From Nitrospinae bacterium bin107 (GTDB lineage: Bacteria > UBA8248), in NCBI GenBank assembly GCA_002238965.1, contig MPNJ01000028.1:1-40670 (forward strand): DNA of 40,670 nucleotides. The letters are read 5' to 3'. Under the pieces are notes generated by a model, which did not search any database, had not been told where the DNA came from, and saw nothing but the letters and a program-made list of their open reading frames with translations. The translations under genes and the position numbers were made by a program. Of this stretch, positions 16,547-24,951 are shown in pieces (positions within the stretch are counted from its first letter, which is position 1; each line of letters starts with the position of its first letter).

Positions 16547-18118
16547 ATGAGTGAAAACGCGAAACTTCCTCCCTATTTCCGTCCCCCGCTCGAATATCCC
16601 GATTGCGCGTTCCACGGCCTGCTCAAGACGGCGTGCGCGCGCCGCCCGGACGCAATCGCCCTGGTGGACGGGGATATCCACATGAGCTTCCGGGAACTCG
16701 ACGTACTCTCGAACGCCTGCGCCCGCGCCATGCTCACCGAGGGTATCGGAATCGGGGACCGCGTCGGCCTGTTCCTGCCGAATTCAGCCGAATTCGAAAT
16801 CGCCGCTTTCGGCGCATCGAAGATAGGCGCCGTCTTCACGCCGATGAACCCCGCCTACAAGGAAACCGAGGCTGCATATCAGCTCAACGATTCGGGCGCG
16901 AAGATCCTGATCACAACGGCGGAGGGAGCCGCCGTGGTTCGAGAAGTGCAGAAAAACCTCCCGACGCTTGAATCCGTCATCGTCACGGATGACAACGAAG
17001 GAGACGCCCGCTTCGAGGATTGGATAGGCGGGCACTCGCCTGAGAACCTGCCAGAGCCTGAAATCGACTTTGCCCAGGATTTAATCGCCCTGCCCTATTC
17101 GAGCGGCACGACGGGTCTTCCCAAGGGCGTGATGCTCACCCACAGGAATCTGGTGTCGAACTACCACCAGTGCGTGGCGAACCATCAAATCACGGACCGG
17201 GATTCGGGCCTCCTGTTCCTGCCGCTTTATCACATCTACGGCGCGCTGATCATGGGTTCGCTGGTTCTCGCAGGCGCCACCCATGTATTGATGAATCGCT
17301 TCACCGTGCCCGACGCCTTGCGTCTCGTGGAAGAACACAAGCTCACACTCTTCTTTGGCGTGCCGCCTGCGCTCCTGGCGATCGCGCATCATGAGAACCT
17401 GGGCGATTACGACCTTTCCTCCCTGAGGTACATCATGAGCGGGGCGGCGCCCCTGCCGCCCGAGGTGAGACGCATCGTGCAGGAGAAGACGGGTGTACTC
17501 ACCTTCATGGGCTACGGCCTTACCGAAGCCTCGCCTCTCACGCACCTGAACCCTCCGGTGGAGGCTCTCATCCGGGAAGAGTCCGTAGGGCCTCCCGTCT
17601 CCGATCAGGAACAGAAAATCGTCGACGTCGAGACGGGAACAAAAGAACTGCCCGTGGGCGAGGCGGGCGAGTTGATCATCAAGGGTCCCCACATCATGAA
17701 GGGCTACTGGAACGCGCCCGAGGCCACGGCCGAGGCGCTGCGCGACGGCTGGCTCCACACGGGCGACATCGGGCGGGTGGACGAGCAGGGCTACGTCTAT
17801 CTGATGGACAGGAAAAAGGAGATGATCAAATACAAGGGCTTCTCCGTCGCGCCCGCCGAGCTGGAAGCCTGTCTGCACCTACACCCCGACGTTGCGGACG
17901 CGGCTGTCGTCCCACGCGAGGACCCCGCAGCGGGTGAAATTCCGATGGCCTTCGTGGTTCCCAAAGAAGGCGTCCAGATCGACGAAGAGGCCTTGATGGA
18001 ATTCGTGAACGAAAAAGTCGCGGGCTACAAGCAAATTCGCGCGGTGGCCTTTATCGACGCAATCCCGAAATCGGGCAGCGGGAAAATACTGCGTCGCTTA
18101 CTGAAAGAACAAACATAA
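16547..18118 (+). CDS. Acyl-CoA synthetase / AMP-dependent ligase
   Basis: 523 residues from ATG 16547 (GGAGGAAAA upstream); the frame is open further upstream but overlaps the previous gene there. ANL-superfamily motifs in order: P-loop YSSGTTGLPKG (184-194), GYGLTEASPL, DGWLHTGDIG, DRKKEMIKYKG hinge, and PKSGSGKILRR with the adenylation Lys. It activates a carboxylic acid to its CoA thioester through an acyl-adenylate; the overall pattern is nearest medium-chain fatty-acid or 4-coumarate-CoA ligases. Placed between two paralogous acyl-CoA dehydrogenase-like genes, it probably supplies their CoA substrate. Cytoplasmic. Confidence 0.9.
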   Translation: MSENAKLPPYFRPPLEYPDCAFHGLLKTACARRPDAIALVDGDIHMSFRELDVLSNACARAMLTEGIGIGDRVGLFLPNSAEFEIAAFGASKIGAVFTPMNPAYKETEAAYQLNDSGAKILITTAEGAAVVREVQKNLPTLESVIVTDDNEGDARFEDWIGGHSPENLPEPEIDFAQDLIALPYSSGTTGLPKGVMLTHRNLVSNYHQCVANHQITDRDSGLLFLPLYHIYGALIMGSLVLAGATHVLMNRFTVPDALRLVEEHKLTLFFGVPPALLAIAHHENLGDYDLSSLRYIMSGAAPLPPEVRRIVQEKTGVLTFMGYGLTEASPLTHLNPPVEALIREESVGPPVSDQEQKIVDVETGTKELPVGEAGELIIKGPHIMKGYWNAPEATAEALRDGWLHTGDIGRVDEQGYVYLMDRKKEMIKYKGFSVAPAELEACLHLHPDVADAAVVPREDPAAGEIPMAFVVPKEGVQIDEEALMEFVNEKVAGYKQIRAVAFIDAIPKSGSGKILRRLLKEQT

Positions 18119-18155
18119 AATTCGTTTTCATTTTCAAACTCTTTAACGAGAATTC

Positions 18156-19331
18156 ATGGACCTACGCCTAAACCCGAAAAACGAGACCCTGATCGCCCAA
18201 GCCAGAGAACTCGCTCAAAATGTACTGGCCCTTTACGCTGACCAATGCGATCAGGAACAGCGCTTTCCGCGAGAGAGTTTCGACGCCTTGACTCGGGAGG
18301 GCTTCACGCGCCTCACGCTGCCCGAGTCCTACGGCGGGCGAGCGCTCTGGAGCGACCCCGTCTGCTACGCCATGGTGTTTCACGAACTGAGCAAGGGCTG
18401 CACGAACACCGCCATGACGCTGCACATGCACAGCTCGATTCTATACTTTCTCCTCACACTCTCCAATGAAGAGCAAAAAAACCGCTTCGCAGAGGCGGCT
18501 GCGAACGGCGCCATCTTCGGCAGCCATGCAGGCGAGGCGGCCTCCAGCCCCCAGTGGAACCGCACCATCACCACGCGCGCACGCAAGGAGGGCGATGTAT
18601 ACGTCATCAACGGCCAGAAGTATTTTTGCTCCATGGCCGGTGAGGCTGATTATTACGTGCTCTGGTGCCTGCTCGAAGGAGTGGAGGAACTCCAAGCCGG
18701 CCTGCGATGGGCGGTTCTGGACAAAAACCTCTCCGGCATCACCATCCCGAGCCGCTGGGACGCCTTCGCCATGCGGGGCACGGCCAGCCACTCGCTCGCC
18801 TATGAGGACGTGAGGGTTCCGGCGCGCAACATCGTCGGCACGGGTGAGGGTATCCTCCAGCCCGATTTCGTGCCCCGGTTCGGCCTGGGATACTCCGCCG
18901 TCTATCTGGGCGCGGGCGCCGCCGCGCTGGACTGGATTGTGGACTACGCACTCAATCGCAAACTCCTGCCCGACAACGTGCCTATCGCGAACTACCCGGC
19001 GATTCAGCGCCAGATCGGGGAGATGAAAATTGCTTACGAAACCGCGCTCATCATGATTCAGAAAGCCGCCTGGGTGCTGGAGACCCAGGGCGCAGCCAAG
19101 GCCATTCCCTTCATCAACGAGGCGAAATACACCGCTTCGGAAGCGGCGGCTTCCATGACGGAAAAGGCGCTCAAAATCGCGGGCGGACCCGGCCTGATGA
19201 ACGACAAGCCGCTCCAGCGTTTCCACCGCGACGCCAGGGCCGCGCTGGTGATGCCGCCCAGCACGGAGAAGTGTCTGCAAATGGCGTCGAACTTCGTTTT
19301 GAGTCAAAATGAGGCGGCATCCATCTTCTAA
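18156..19331 (+). CDS. Acyl-CoA dehydrogenase-like flavoprotein lacking the catalytic Glu (paralogue 2)
   Basis: 391 residues, exactly the length of the gene at 15351 and collinear with it (both have SKGCTNTAM, MHSS, YFCSMAGEADYYVLW, GLGYSAVYLGAG-type and NYPAIQRQIGEMK-type segments). By eye about half the positions agree, so the two are old duplicates or subunits of a heteromer. The catalytic motif is again replaced, MPPSTEK (366-372). The substrate-loop sequence SHAGEAASSPQ differs from paralogue 1, pointing to different substrates or roles. ATG start with only a weak ribosome-binding site in an AT-rich 37-base gap. Confidence 0.83.
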   Translation: MDLRLNPKNETLIAQARELAQNVLALYADQCDQEQRFPRESFDALTREGFTRLTLPESYGGRALWSDPVCYAMVFHELSKGCTNTAMTLHMHSSILYFLLTLSNEEQKNRFAEAAANGAIFGSHAGEAASSPQWNRTITTRARKEGDVYVINGQKYFCSMAGEADYYVLWCLLEGVEELQAGLRWAVLDKNLSGITIPSRWDAFAMRGTASHSLAYEDVRVPARNIVGTGEGILQPDFVPRFGLGYSAVYLGAGAAALDWIVDYALNRKLLPDNVPIANYPAIQRQIGEMKIAYETALIMIQKAAWVLETQGAAKAIPFINEAKYTASEAAASMTEKALKIAGGPGLMNDKPLQRFHRDARAALVMPPSTEKCLQMASNFVLSQNEAASIF

Positions 19332-19361
19332 GTCCAATAAAATTCTCGTGAGGGAGAGCGC

Positions 19362-21035
19362 ATGAAAAGCGGCAACGGCTCCGACCTGTTCCTGGAAACA
19401 CTCATCGACGAGGGTGTCTATTGCATGTTCGGCAACCCGGGCACCACCGAACTGCCCCTCATGGACGCGCTGGTGAACGAGAGCAGGCTCGATTACATCC
19501 TCTGCCTCCAGGAGTCCGTCACCATCGGCGCGGCGGAGGGCTACGCCTATGCCACCGGCGGCGTGGGCGTGGTGAACCTCCACGTGGCGCCCGGCCTCGG
19601 CAATGCCATGGGCATGCTCTACAACATCAAACGTGCCGGCACGCCGTTGATCGTCACGGCGGGCAACCAGGGCCAGCGCGGCCAACTCTCCGAGCCCGTG
19701 CTCTGGGACGATTTGCCGCGCATGGCGGAGCCGCTCACCAAATGGTCCTACGAGGTGCGCCGGGTGGAGGATCTGGAGCAAAGCGTCCGCCGGGCGATAA
19801 AATACGCGCTCACGCCGCCCACGGGTCCGGTCTTCCTCTCATTGCCCGGTGACGTCATGCTCGCGGAGACGGGAGGCCTCACGGGCCGTCCCACGCGGCT
19901 TTCGAGCGCATTTCCCGCGCCTGCGGAATCCATCGAACGCGCGGCGCAGATGCTCGCCGAAGCCGAGAACCCCTACATCGTCACCGGTTCGCGCGTCACC
20001 CGCTCGGGTGCGGTGGACGAAGTCGCCCGGCTGGCGGAGCGCATCGGGGCGAAGGTGTTTTCCGACAACCGTCCCAATTCCCTCTCGGTCTCCCTCACCC
20101 ATCCCCTGTACGCGGGAGAACTCCTGAACACCATCGAACCGCTGCTGGACCAGATAGAAGACGCGGACGTCGTGTTCTTCATCGGCACGGAGACCTACAC
20201 CTTCTCCTTCCCGCCGGAAGGTCCGCTGGCCCCGCGCGGCGCGCGGATCATTCACCTGGACCTGGACCCCTGGGAGATCGGCAAGAACTTCCCCGTCGAC
20301 GTCGCCATGCTGGGAGACCCGAAGACCACGCTCGTCGAACTCACCGGGGCGGTGGAGAAGAAACTGGGTGAGGCGGGCATCCATAGCGCGGGAGAGCGCC
20401 GCGCGTGGCTCGAGAAGGAACTGGCGGCCTCCAGAAGAGAGATCGCCCCCAAGGCAGGCGACGACAGCGGCACCCTGACGAAAGAAACATTCCAGGCCGC
20501 TTTCGGTGAAGCTCTGCCCCAAGGGACGGCGCTGGTGGATGAATCCCTCACCATGGGGCACGGGGGCGGCTTGAAAAGCGCGATAGCGGGGAAGGTAGAT
20601 TCGCTGTTCGGCATGAAGGGAGGCGGCATCGGCCTGGGCCTGCCCAGCGCGCTGGGGGTGAAAAAAGCCCTGCCCGATACCCCCGTGGTCTGCCTCTCGG
20701 GAGACGGCTCCGCCATGTACGCCATTCAGGCGCTCTGGAGCGCCGCGAAATACGACCTGGACGCCGTGTTCGTGATTCTGAACAACAAGAGCTACCGGAT
20801 TCTGAAAGAGAGAGTCCTGAGGCTCGACGGCAAAACGCAGGAGCACCGGCAATTCGTCGCCATGGATTTCAAGGAGCCCGAACTCGATTTCATCCAGATG
20901 GCGCAATCCATGGGCGTGGACGCCATCCGGGCGAAAACGCCGGCGGAACTCAAAGAGGCCATGGGAAAAGGACTGGCGAGCGGCAAGCCGTACCTGATCG
21001 ACGCCCACATCGAATACGAGCGCCTGGAGAATTAA
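19362..21035 (+). CDS. ThDP-dependent 2-oxoacid decarboxylase, benzoylformate-decarboxylase-like
   Basis: 557 residues; GAGGGAGAG before ATG. Three-domain ThDP enzyme: N-terminal PYR domain with catalytic Glu51 (CLQES) and NLHVAPGLGNAMG, whose His matches the active-site His70 region of benzoylformate decarboxylase (MdlC). The central domain follows from about residue 190, then the PP domain with GDGSAMYAIQALWSAAKYDL...NN, the Mg-diphosphate motif. WSYEVRRVEDL and GPVFLSLPGD are also MdlC-like. The second His of MdlC (His281) is not evident; the region reads ETYTFSFPPEG, so the substrate need not be benzoylformate. A 2-oxoacid decarboxylase or 2-hydroxyacyl-CoA-lyase-like reaction would fit the neighbouring ligase and dehydrogenases. 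Last gene of the plus series; it converges on the next minus gene with six bases between. Confidence 0.87.
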   Translation: MKSGNGSDLFLETLIDEGVYCMFGNPGTTELPLMDALVNESRLDYILCLQESVTIGAAEGYAYATGGVGVVNLHVAPGLGNAMGMLYNIKRAGTPLIVTAGNQGQRGQLSEPVLWDDLPRMAEPLTKWSYEVRRVEDLEQSVRRAIKYALTPPTGPVFLSLPGDVMLAETGGLTGRPTRLSSAFPAPAESIERAAQMLAEAENPYIVTGSRVTRSGAVDEVARLAERIGAKVFSDNRPNSLSVSLTHPLYAGELLNTIEPLLDQIEDADVVFFIGTETYTFSFPPEGPLAPRGARIIHLDLDPWEIGKNFPVDVAMLGDPKTTLVELTGAVEKKLGEAGIHSAGERRAWLEKELAASRREIAPKAGDDSGTLTKETFQAAFGEALPQGTALVDESLTMGHGGGLKSAIAGKVDSLFGMKGGGIGLGLPSALGVKKALPDTPVVCLSGDGSAMYAIQALWSAAKYDLDAVFVILNNKSYRILKERVLRLDGKTQEHRQFVAMDFKEPELDFIQMAQSMGVDAIRAKTPAELKEAMGKGLASGKPYLIDAHIEYERLEN

Positions 21036-21041
21036 GGGCGC

Positions 21042-22292
21042 TCAGGCAACGCCCATCTTCTCGCCATAGGCTTCGAGCGCCTGCTCGAAACAGGCGAGCG
21101 GCGCGCGAACCACGCCCGCGCCCACCTGGCCGACGCCGGGTTCTTTGTGCGCGATTCCTGTGTTGATGACGGGCGTGACGCCCAACTTCACCACCTTGGT
21201 GATGTCTATCCCTGTGGGAACCCCCTGAAAATCAAGAGCCGGAATCGTCCACTCGGGGTTTCGGCCCTGGGTGATCTCGTACATGGAGCGCGAAAAATTC
21301 AGCGCATCCGCAGCACCCCCCGCCCCCACGAACCCGACGACGGCGGGCGCCGCGGCCATGGCGAATCCCCCCAGCCCCATCGTCTCGATGATCGTGGAAT
21401 CGCCCATGTCCGGGTTGGCGTCGTCCTCACCGAAGCCTGGGAAATACAGCCCCTCGGGCATCTCCACCGGCGCGGTGAACCACGCATCCCCCGTCGCGCT
21501 CACCCGCACCCCGAAGTCCGTTCCGTTGCGGCACATCGCCGTGACGATGCTCGACGCCTCGATACCGCGCACCGGGTCCATCACCGCCTTGCCGGTCGCC
21601 ATCGCGACGTTCAGGAAGAACTGATCGTTTCCGCCGATGAAGGACAACACCTCTTCCAGCGCCTTGCTCTCCCTCACCACGCGCGCCAGCGCGGGAGCCG
21701 CCTCGCGCATGAAGAGGCTCGTGCAGGCCACGTTGCGCTGGTGCATCTCGTCACCCATCGAAAGCCCCCGTGCGACGATGCTCTTGAGCGGCAGCCCTCC
21801 CGTGGCCTTAAGGGCGTCCGAGAGCGCGGGGCCGAGACGCTCCGCCAGCCAGCGAAGCCGGTTCAGCACCTCTTCGTCGTTTCCGCCGAAGCGCATCACC
21901 TTTCCCAGACCCTCGTTCAGGGTGCAATACGCCCGGTTCCCGAATTTCCTGTTCTCCACGATCATCACCGGCATCGAGCGCGTGGTGATGCCCGTCATGG
22001 GGCCGACGGCGTCGAAATGATGATTCGGGTGGAAGGCGACGCCGCCCGAGGCGGCGAGCGCTTCGCCCGAGGCCAAATCGTCCGCCCAGCCCTCCAGGAC
22101 GGCCGCCCCCGCAATCGCCCCGCGCAGTGGGCCGCACATCCGCTCCCACTCGATCGGGGGGCCGGCATGAAGGAGAACGCCATCCTCCAGACCCGGTATC
22201 ACTTCGCCCGCCGGGCGCACGTCCACCAGGACGGGTTCCGCTTCAGTGATGCGGCTTAGCGCTTCTGCATTCGCGTCCGAGATCACGCCCAT
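21042..22292 (-). CDS. DUF1116 family protein (AllG/YlbE-like)
   Basis: 416 residues. Recognisable DUF1116 segments: GGVAFHPNHHFDAVGPMTGI near residue 90, RAYCTLNEGLGKVMRFG, and MGLGGFAMAAAPAVVGFVG. In E. coli the family member YlbE (AllG) is one of three subunits, with FdrA (AllF) and YlbF (AllH), of the oxamate carbamoyltransferase of anaerobic allantoin breakdown. Neither partner is present here, so this is a stand-alone use, perhaps a carbamoyl-transfer or related step after the amidohydrolase. It follows that gene with no gap (stop 22293-22295, ATG 22290-22292), so translation is coupled. A short N-terminal extension (residues 1-40, ITEAEPVLVDVRPAGEVI) precedes the family core. Confidence 0.78.
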   Translation of the reverse strand: MGVISDANAEALSRITEAEPVLVDVRPAGEVIPGLEDGVLLHAGPPIEWERMCGPLRGAIAGAAVLEGWADDLASGEALAASGGVAFHPNHHFDAVGPMTGITTRSMPVMIVENRKFGNRAYCTLNEGLGKVMRFGGNDEEVLNRLRWLAERLGPALSDALKATGGLPLKSIVARGLSMGDEMHQRNVACTSLFMREAAPALARVVRESKALEEVLSFIGGNDQFFLNVAMATGKAVMDPVRGIEASSIVTAMCRNGTDFGVRVSATGDAWFTAPVEMPEGLYFPGFGEDDANPDMGDSTIIETMGLGGFAMAAAPAVVGFVGAGGAADALNFSRSMYEITQGRNPEWTIPALDFQGVPTGIDITKVVKLGVTPVINTGIAHKEPGVGQVGAGVVRAPLACFEQALEAYGEKMGVA

Positions 22293-23552
22293 CTATTCCA
22301 TCTCCCGCCAGGTTGTCTGCGCGACGTTCTCCACGATGATGCGCCCGCCTTTCACCACGAATCTCTTCTCGGGCTGATCGATGAGGATATCGTCTAAATT
22401 CACCGAATCGAGCACCACGAAATCGGCCGCGCAGCCGGGCCTCAGGCCATAGCCCTCCTCCACTCCCAAGGCCTTCGCGCCGTTGGTCGTGAAAAGCCGG
22501 GGAATCACGCTCCTGTCCGCTGCGCCGCTCATGTGGAGTGTGTGGGCGAGGAGAAGACCGATTTCCAGCAAATCGCCGCGTCCAGAGGGCGTAAAGGCGT
22601 TGCGGATGTTGTTCGATGAAACGGCCACGTTGACGCCCCCACTCAGCAGGTCCTTCACGGGCGCGAGGCTTCTGAAGCGAGGCGGCTCCTCTCCCCTGCC
22701 GCCCAGGAACAAATCCGTCGCCGGCAAGGGCAGGACGGAGATGCCCGCCTCGAGAATCTGCTCGATGACCGGCGCGGCCTCATCCGGCGACATCGCGCCC
22801 AGGGAGGTGAGATGACCGACGGCCACCCTGCCCTGCAAGCCTGCGGCCATCGTGCGGGCGGCCACGGATTCGACCTTCTTCACCCGGGGGTCGTCCGCGA
22901 AATCGAGATGAAAATCCAGGCCGCAGCCGAACGTCTCGGCCATCGCGAAGACAATATCCAGGTGCCGCTCGGGGTCCAGGTCGTTATACGGGATACCGCC
23001 CACGAGGTCCCCGCCCATCCGCATGGCCTCGCGCATCAAATCCTCCGTTCCCGGCTGCTGCTCGATGCCTTCCTGCGGAAAAACGACGAGTTGAAAATCC
23101 GCCACGCCTGCGTACTTCTCCTTGAGCGCCAGAGCGACTTCCACTCCCTTCAGCCCGACGATGGGGTCGACCTCCACCTGCGTGCGAAACCAGGTGGCGC
23201 CGTTCCGGATGCACATGCGCAGCGCACGCTCGGCGCGCTCCATGATGTCTTGTTTCGTGACGCCTTTCTTGAGCGCCAGGGTGATGGAGATGGCGTCCTC
23301 GAGCGTGCCGGAAAGATTGGGCTCCCGCTCTTCCAGAAACGCCTTGTCCAGATGAATGTGGCTCTCCACGAACGCGGGCAGCACGACGCGGGCCTCCAAA
23401 TCGATTTCCTCGCATCCCGCCTCGCTTTCGAGCCCCGGTGAAATTCTCGAAAACCGGCCCCCGGCGACACGCAAGTCCACCAAAGGGCCGCTTGAGTCGA
23501 TTCTGGCATTCCTGAAAATTCTTTCGTCCGTCATCTCGGCGCTCATGACCAT
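22293..23552 (-). CDS. Cytosine-deaminase/AtzC-type amidohydrolase with altered metal site
   Basis: 419 residues from ATG 23552; ATGs at 23546 and 23534 are alternatives. TIM-barrel amidohydrolase of the CodA/AtzC type: metal ligands His65 and His67 (ESHIHLDKAF), His215 (LDFHLDFADD), His247 (VGHLTSLG), and a C-terminal beta-sandwich strand (GLRPGCAADFVVLD). The usual catalytic and metal Asp, in the SDNIRD-type motif of this family, is Asn314 here (VSSNNIRN). This may lower, change or abolish hydrolysis. Relatives deaminate cytosine or remove N-alkyl groups from s-triazines. It is cotranscribed with the DUF1116 gene and divergent from the ABC importer, which suggests uptake and breakdown of a nitrogen-containing compound (inference). 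Confidence 0.82.
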   Translation of the reverse strand: MVMSAEMTDERIFRNARIDSSGPLVDLRVAGGRFSRISPGLESEAGCEEIDLEARVVLPAFVESHIHLDKAFLEEREPNLSGTLEDAISITLALKKGVTKQDIMERAERALRMCIRNGATWFRTQVEVDPIVGLKGVEVALALKEKYAGVADFQLVVFPQEGIEQQPGTEDLMREAMRMGGDLVGGIPYNDLDPERHLDIVFAMAETFGCGLDFHLDFADDPRVKKVESVAARTMAAGLQGRVAVGHLTSLGAMSPDEAAPVIEQILEAGISVLPLPATDLFLGGRGEEPPRFRSLAPVKDLLSGGVNVAVSSNNIRNAFTPSGRGDLLEIGLLLAHTLHMSGAADRSVIPRLFTTNGAKALGVEEGYGLRPGCAADFVVLDSVNLDDILIDQPEKRFVVKGGRIIVENVAQTTWREME

Positions 23553-23676
23553 TTAACCTGAATGAAACATCACCCTAACAGATACGAAACGCGCATCGCC
23601 CACAGTCGCAAAAATGGAAAAGCTTGACACTGCGAACTCTATCTTTCCGCGTGGATTTTCGCCAGCGAAAAAGGCG

Positions 23677-23698
23677 GAAACGGGAAAAACCCCGTTTC
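23677..23698. promoter_or_regulatory. Hairpin in the divergent control region
   Basis: Perfect eight-base arms GAAACGGG (23677-23684) and CCCGTTTC (23691-23698) with a six-base loop, upstream of the importer promoter. A second small palindrome, GTCAA-C-TTGAC (23701-23711), overlaps the -35 box. Either could be an operator shared by the importer and the amidohydrolase operon. Confidence 0.38.
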
Positions 23699-23706
23699 AC
23701 GTCAAC

Positions 23707-23736
23707 TTGACCCACACCTGGAATCGTGAACATAAT
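23707..23736 (+). promoter_or_regulatory. Candidate sigma70-type promoter of the ABC importer operon
   Basis: TTGACC (23707-23712), an 18-base spacer, then CATAAT (23731-23736), five of six consensus bases in each box. It lies about 110 bases before the first permease gene. The -35 box overlaps the GTCAA-C-TTGAC palindrome, a typical repressor position. Confidence 0.5.
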
Positions 23737-23850
23737 GAAAGCCTCAGGACCATATATCATCTGGGTTTCCGTGCGGGTTGAAGACCCGGTAACGCGCAGT
23801 GGGAGATTTGCTTTTAAGGTGCGCCGTCAGCGGATAAAAGCGAGATATGA

Positions 23851-24948
23851 ATGACCACCCTCAGCTTCGCGAACATTCTCGTTCTTAGTTATAATTCCCT
23901 CTCCTACGCCGCAATTTTGTTCCTACTGGCGAGCGGGCTCTCGCTCATCTTCGGCGTGATGCGCATCGTGAACCTCGCGCACGCCGCTTTTTTCCTCTTC
24001 GCCGGCTATCTCGCCCTGGAATTCTATAACATCATTTTCGGCTCCCTGAGCCTGATGCCGAGAATCATCCAGCTCGTTTCGTGGGCCCTGCTCTATTTCG
24101 CATGGCGGGGACTCACGCTATACATCGCTCCCAAACATGCAGCGCTGGCGCTGCTCCTCGCATACATCGTAATGGAAGTTTTGTGCAGCCTGATATGGAG
24201 CTTCAGATTCTTCGAACTCTTCTTCCCGCACGTGCCCGTCAAACCGGTCGACAGGATCAATTTTCCGGGGATGATGGCCGCCATCGTCGTCGCGCTCACC
24301 ATCGCGGCGCTGTGCGGGATGTTCATCGAGCGTTTTTTCCTGCGCCTCCTCGGACAGGACACGCTCGCGCAGGTGCTGGTGACCATCGGCTTCGCATTCA
24401 TCTTACAAGACGGCTCGCTCTACACCTGGGGCGGGGACAACTTCATGCTCAAACAGCCCTGGCCGCTCAACTTCAGCGCCGTCGTCGGGGGCCTGTCGCT
24501 ACCCCAGTACCGCGGCTTCATGATCGTCATCGCCGTCGTCGTGGCCGCCGCCCTGTTCCTGGGGATAGAGCGCACCCGCCTCGGCGCCATCATGCGCGCG
24601 GCGGTGGACGACCCCGAGATGGCGCGCGGCATCGGCATCAACACCAACGTCGTGCAAATGTCGATATTCGCCATCGGGGCGCTGCTCGCCGCCACGGGCG
24701 GCGTGGTGGGCGGCGCGTTCTTCGGCGTCTACCCGGGTCTCGACTTCGAGATACTTCCCTACGCGTTCGCCGTGGTGATCATCGGGGGACTCGGCAGCCT
24801 GGGCGGCGCCGTCCTCGGCAGCATTGTCGTCGGCTTCATCGAGAATTTCGGGACCGCGCTGTTTCCCGAACTCTCCTATTTCGCACTCTTCGCGCCCATG
24901 GCCATCATTCTGGCGATCAAGCCGACCGGGCTGTTCGGAAAGGGTTAA
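23851..24948 (+). CDS. LivH-type ABC transporter permease with an extended N-terminal part
   Basis: 365 residues against the usual 290-310 for LivH. It has the family start (LFLLASGLSLIFGVMRIVNLAHA, residues 23-45), the permease loop facing the ATPase (GAIMRAAVDDPEMARGIGIN), and the C-terminal GGLGSLGGAVLGSIVVGFIE. The extra length lies at about residues 60-135: two additional hydrophobic segments (IIQLVSWALLYFAW and ALALLLAYIVMEVLCSLIW) inserted before the family's second conserved block. Inner-membrane channel half of a branched-chain-amino-acid-type importer; such systems also carry urea, amides and aromatic acids. The ATG overlaps an upstream ATGA; weak GCGAGAT ribosome-binding site. Four bases separate its stop from the LivM-type gene. 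Confidence 0.88.
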   Translation: MTTLSFANILVLSYNSLSYAAILFLLASGLSLIFGVMRIVNLAHAAFFLFAGYLALEFYNIIFGSLSLMPRIIQLVSWALLYFAWRGLTLYIAPKHAALALLLAYIVMEVLCSLIWSFRFFELFFPHVPVKPVDRINFPGMMAAIVVALTIAALCGMFIERFFLRLLGQDTLAQVLVTIGFAFILQDGSLYTWGGDNFMLKQPWPLNFSAVVGGLSLPQYRGFMIVIAVVVAAALFLGIERTRLGAIMRAAVDDPEMARGIGINTNVVQMSIFAIGALLAATGGVVGGAFFGVYPGLDFEILPYAFAVVIIGGLGSLGGAVLGSIVVGFIENFGTALFPELSYFALFAPMAIILAIKPTGLFGKG

Positions 24949-24951
24949 GTC

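Noticed and set aside
18441-19781. 446-codon minus-strand frame
   Set aside because: Antisense to the second dehydrogenase-like paralogue and the ThDP enzyme.
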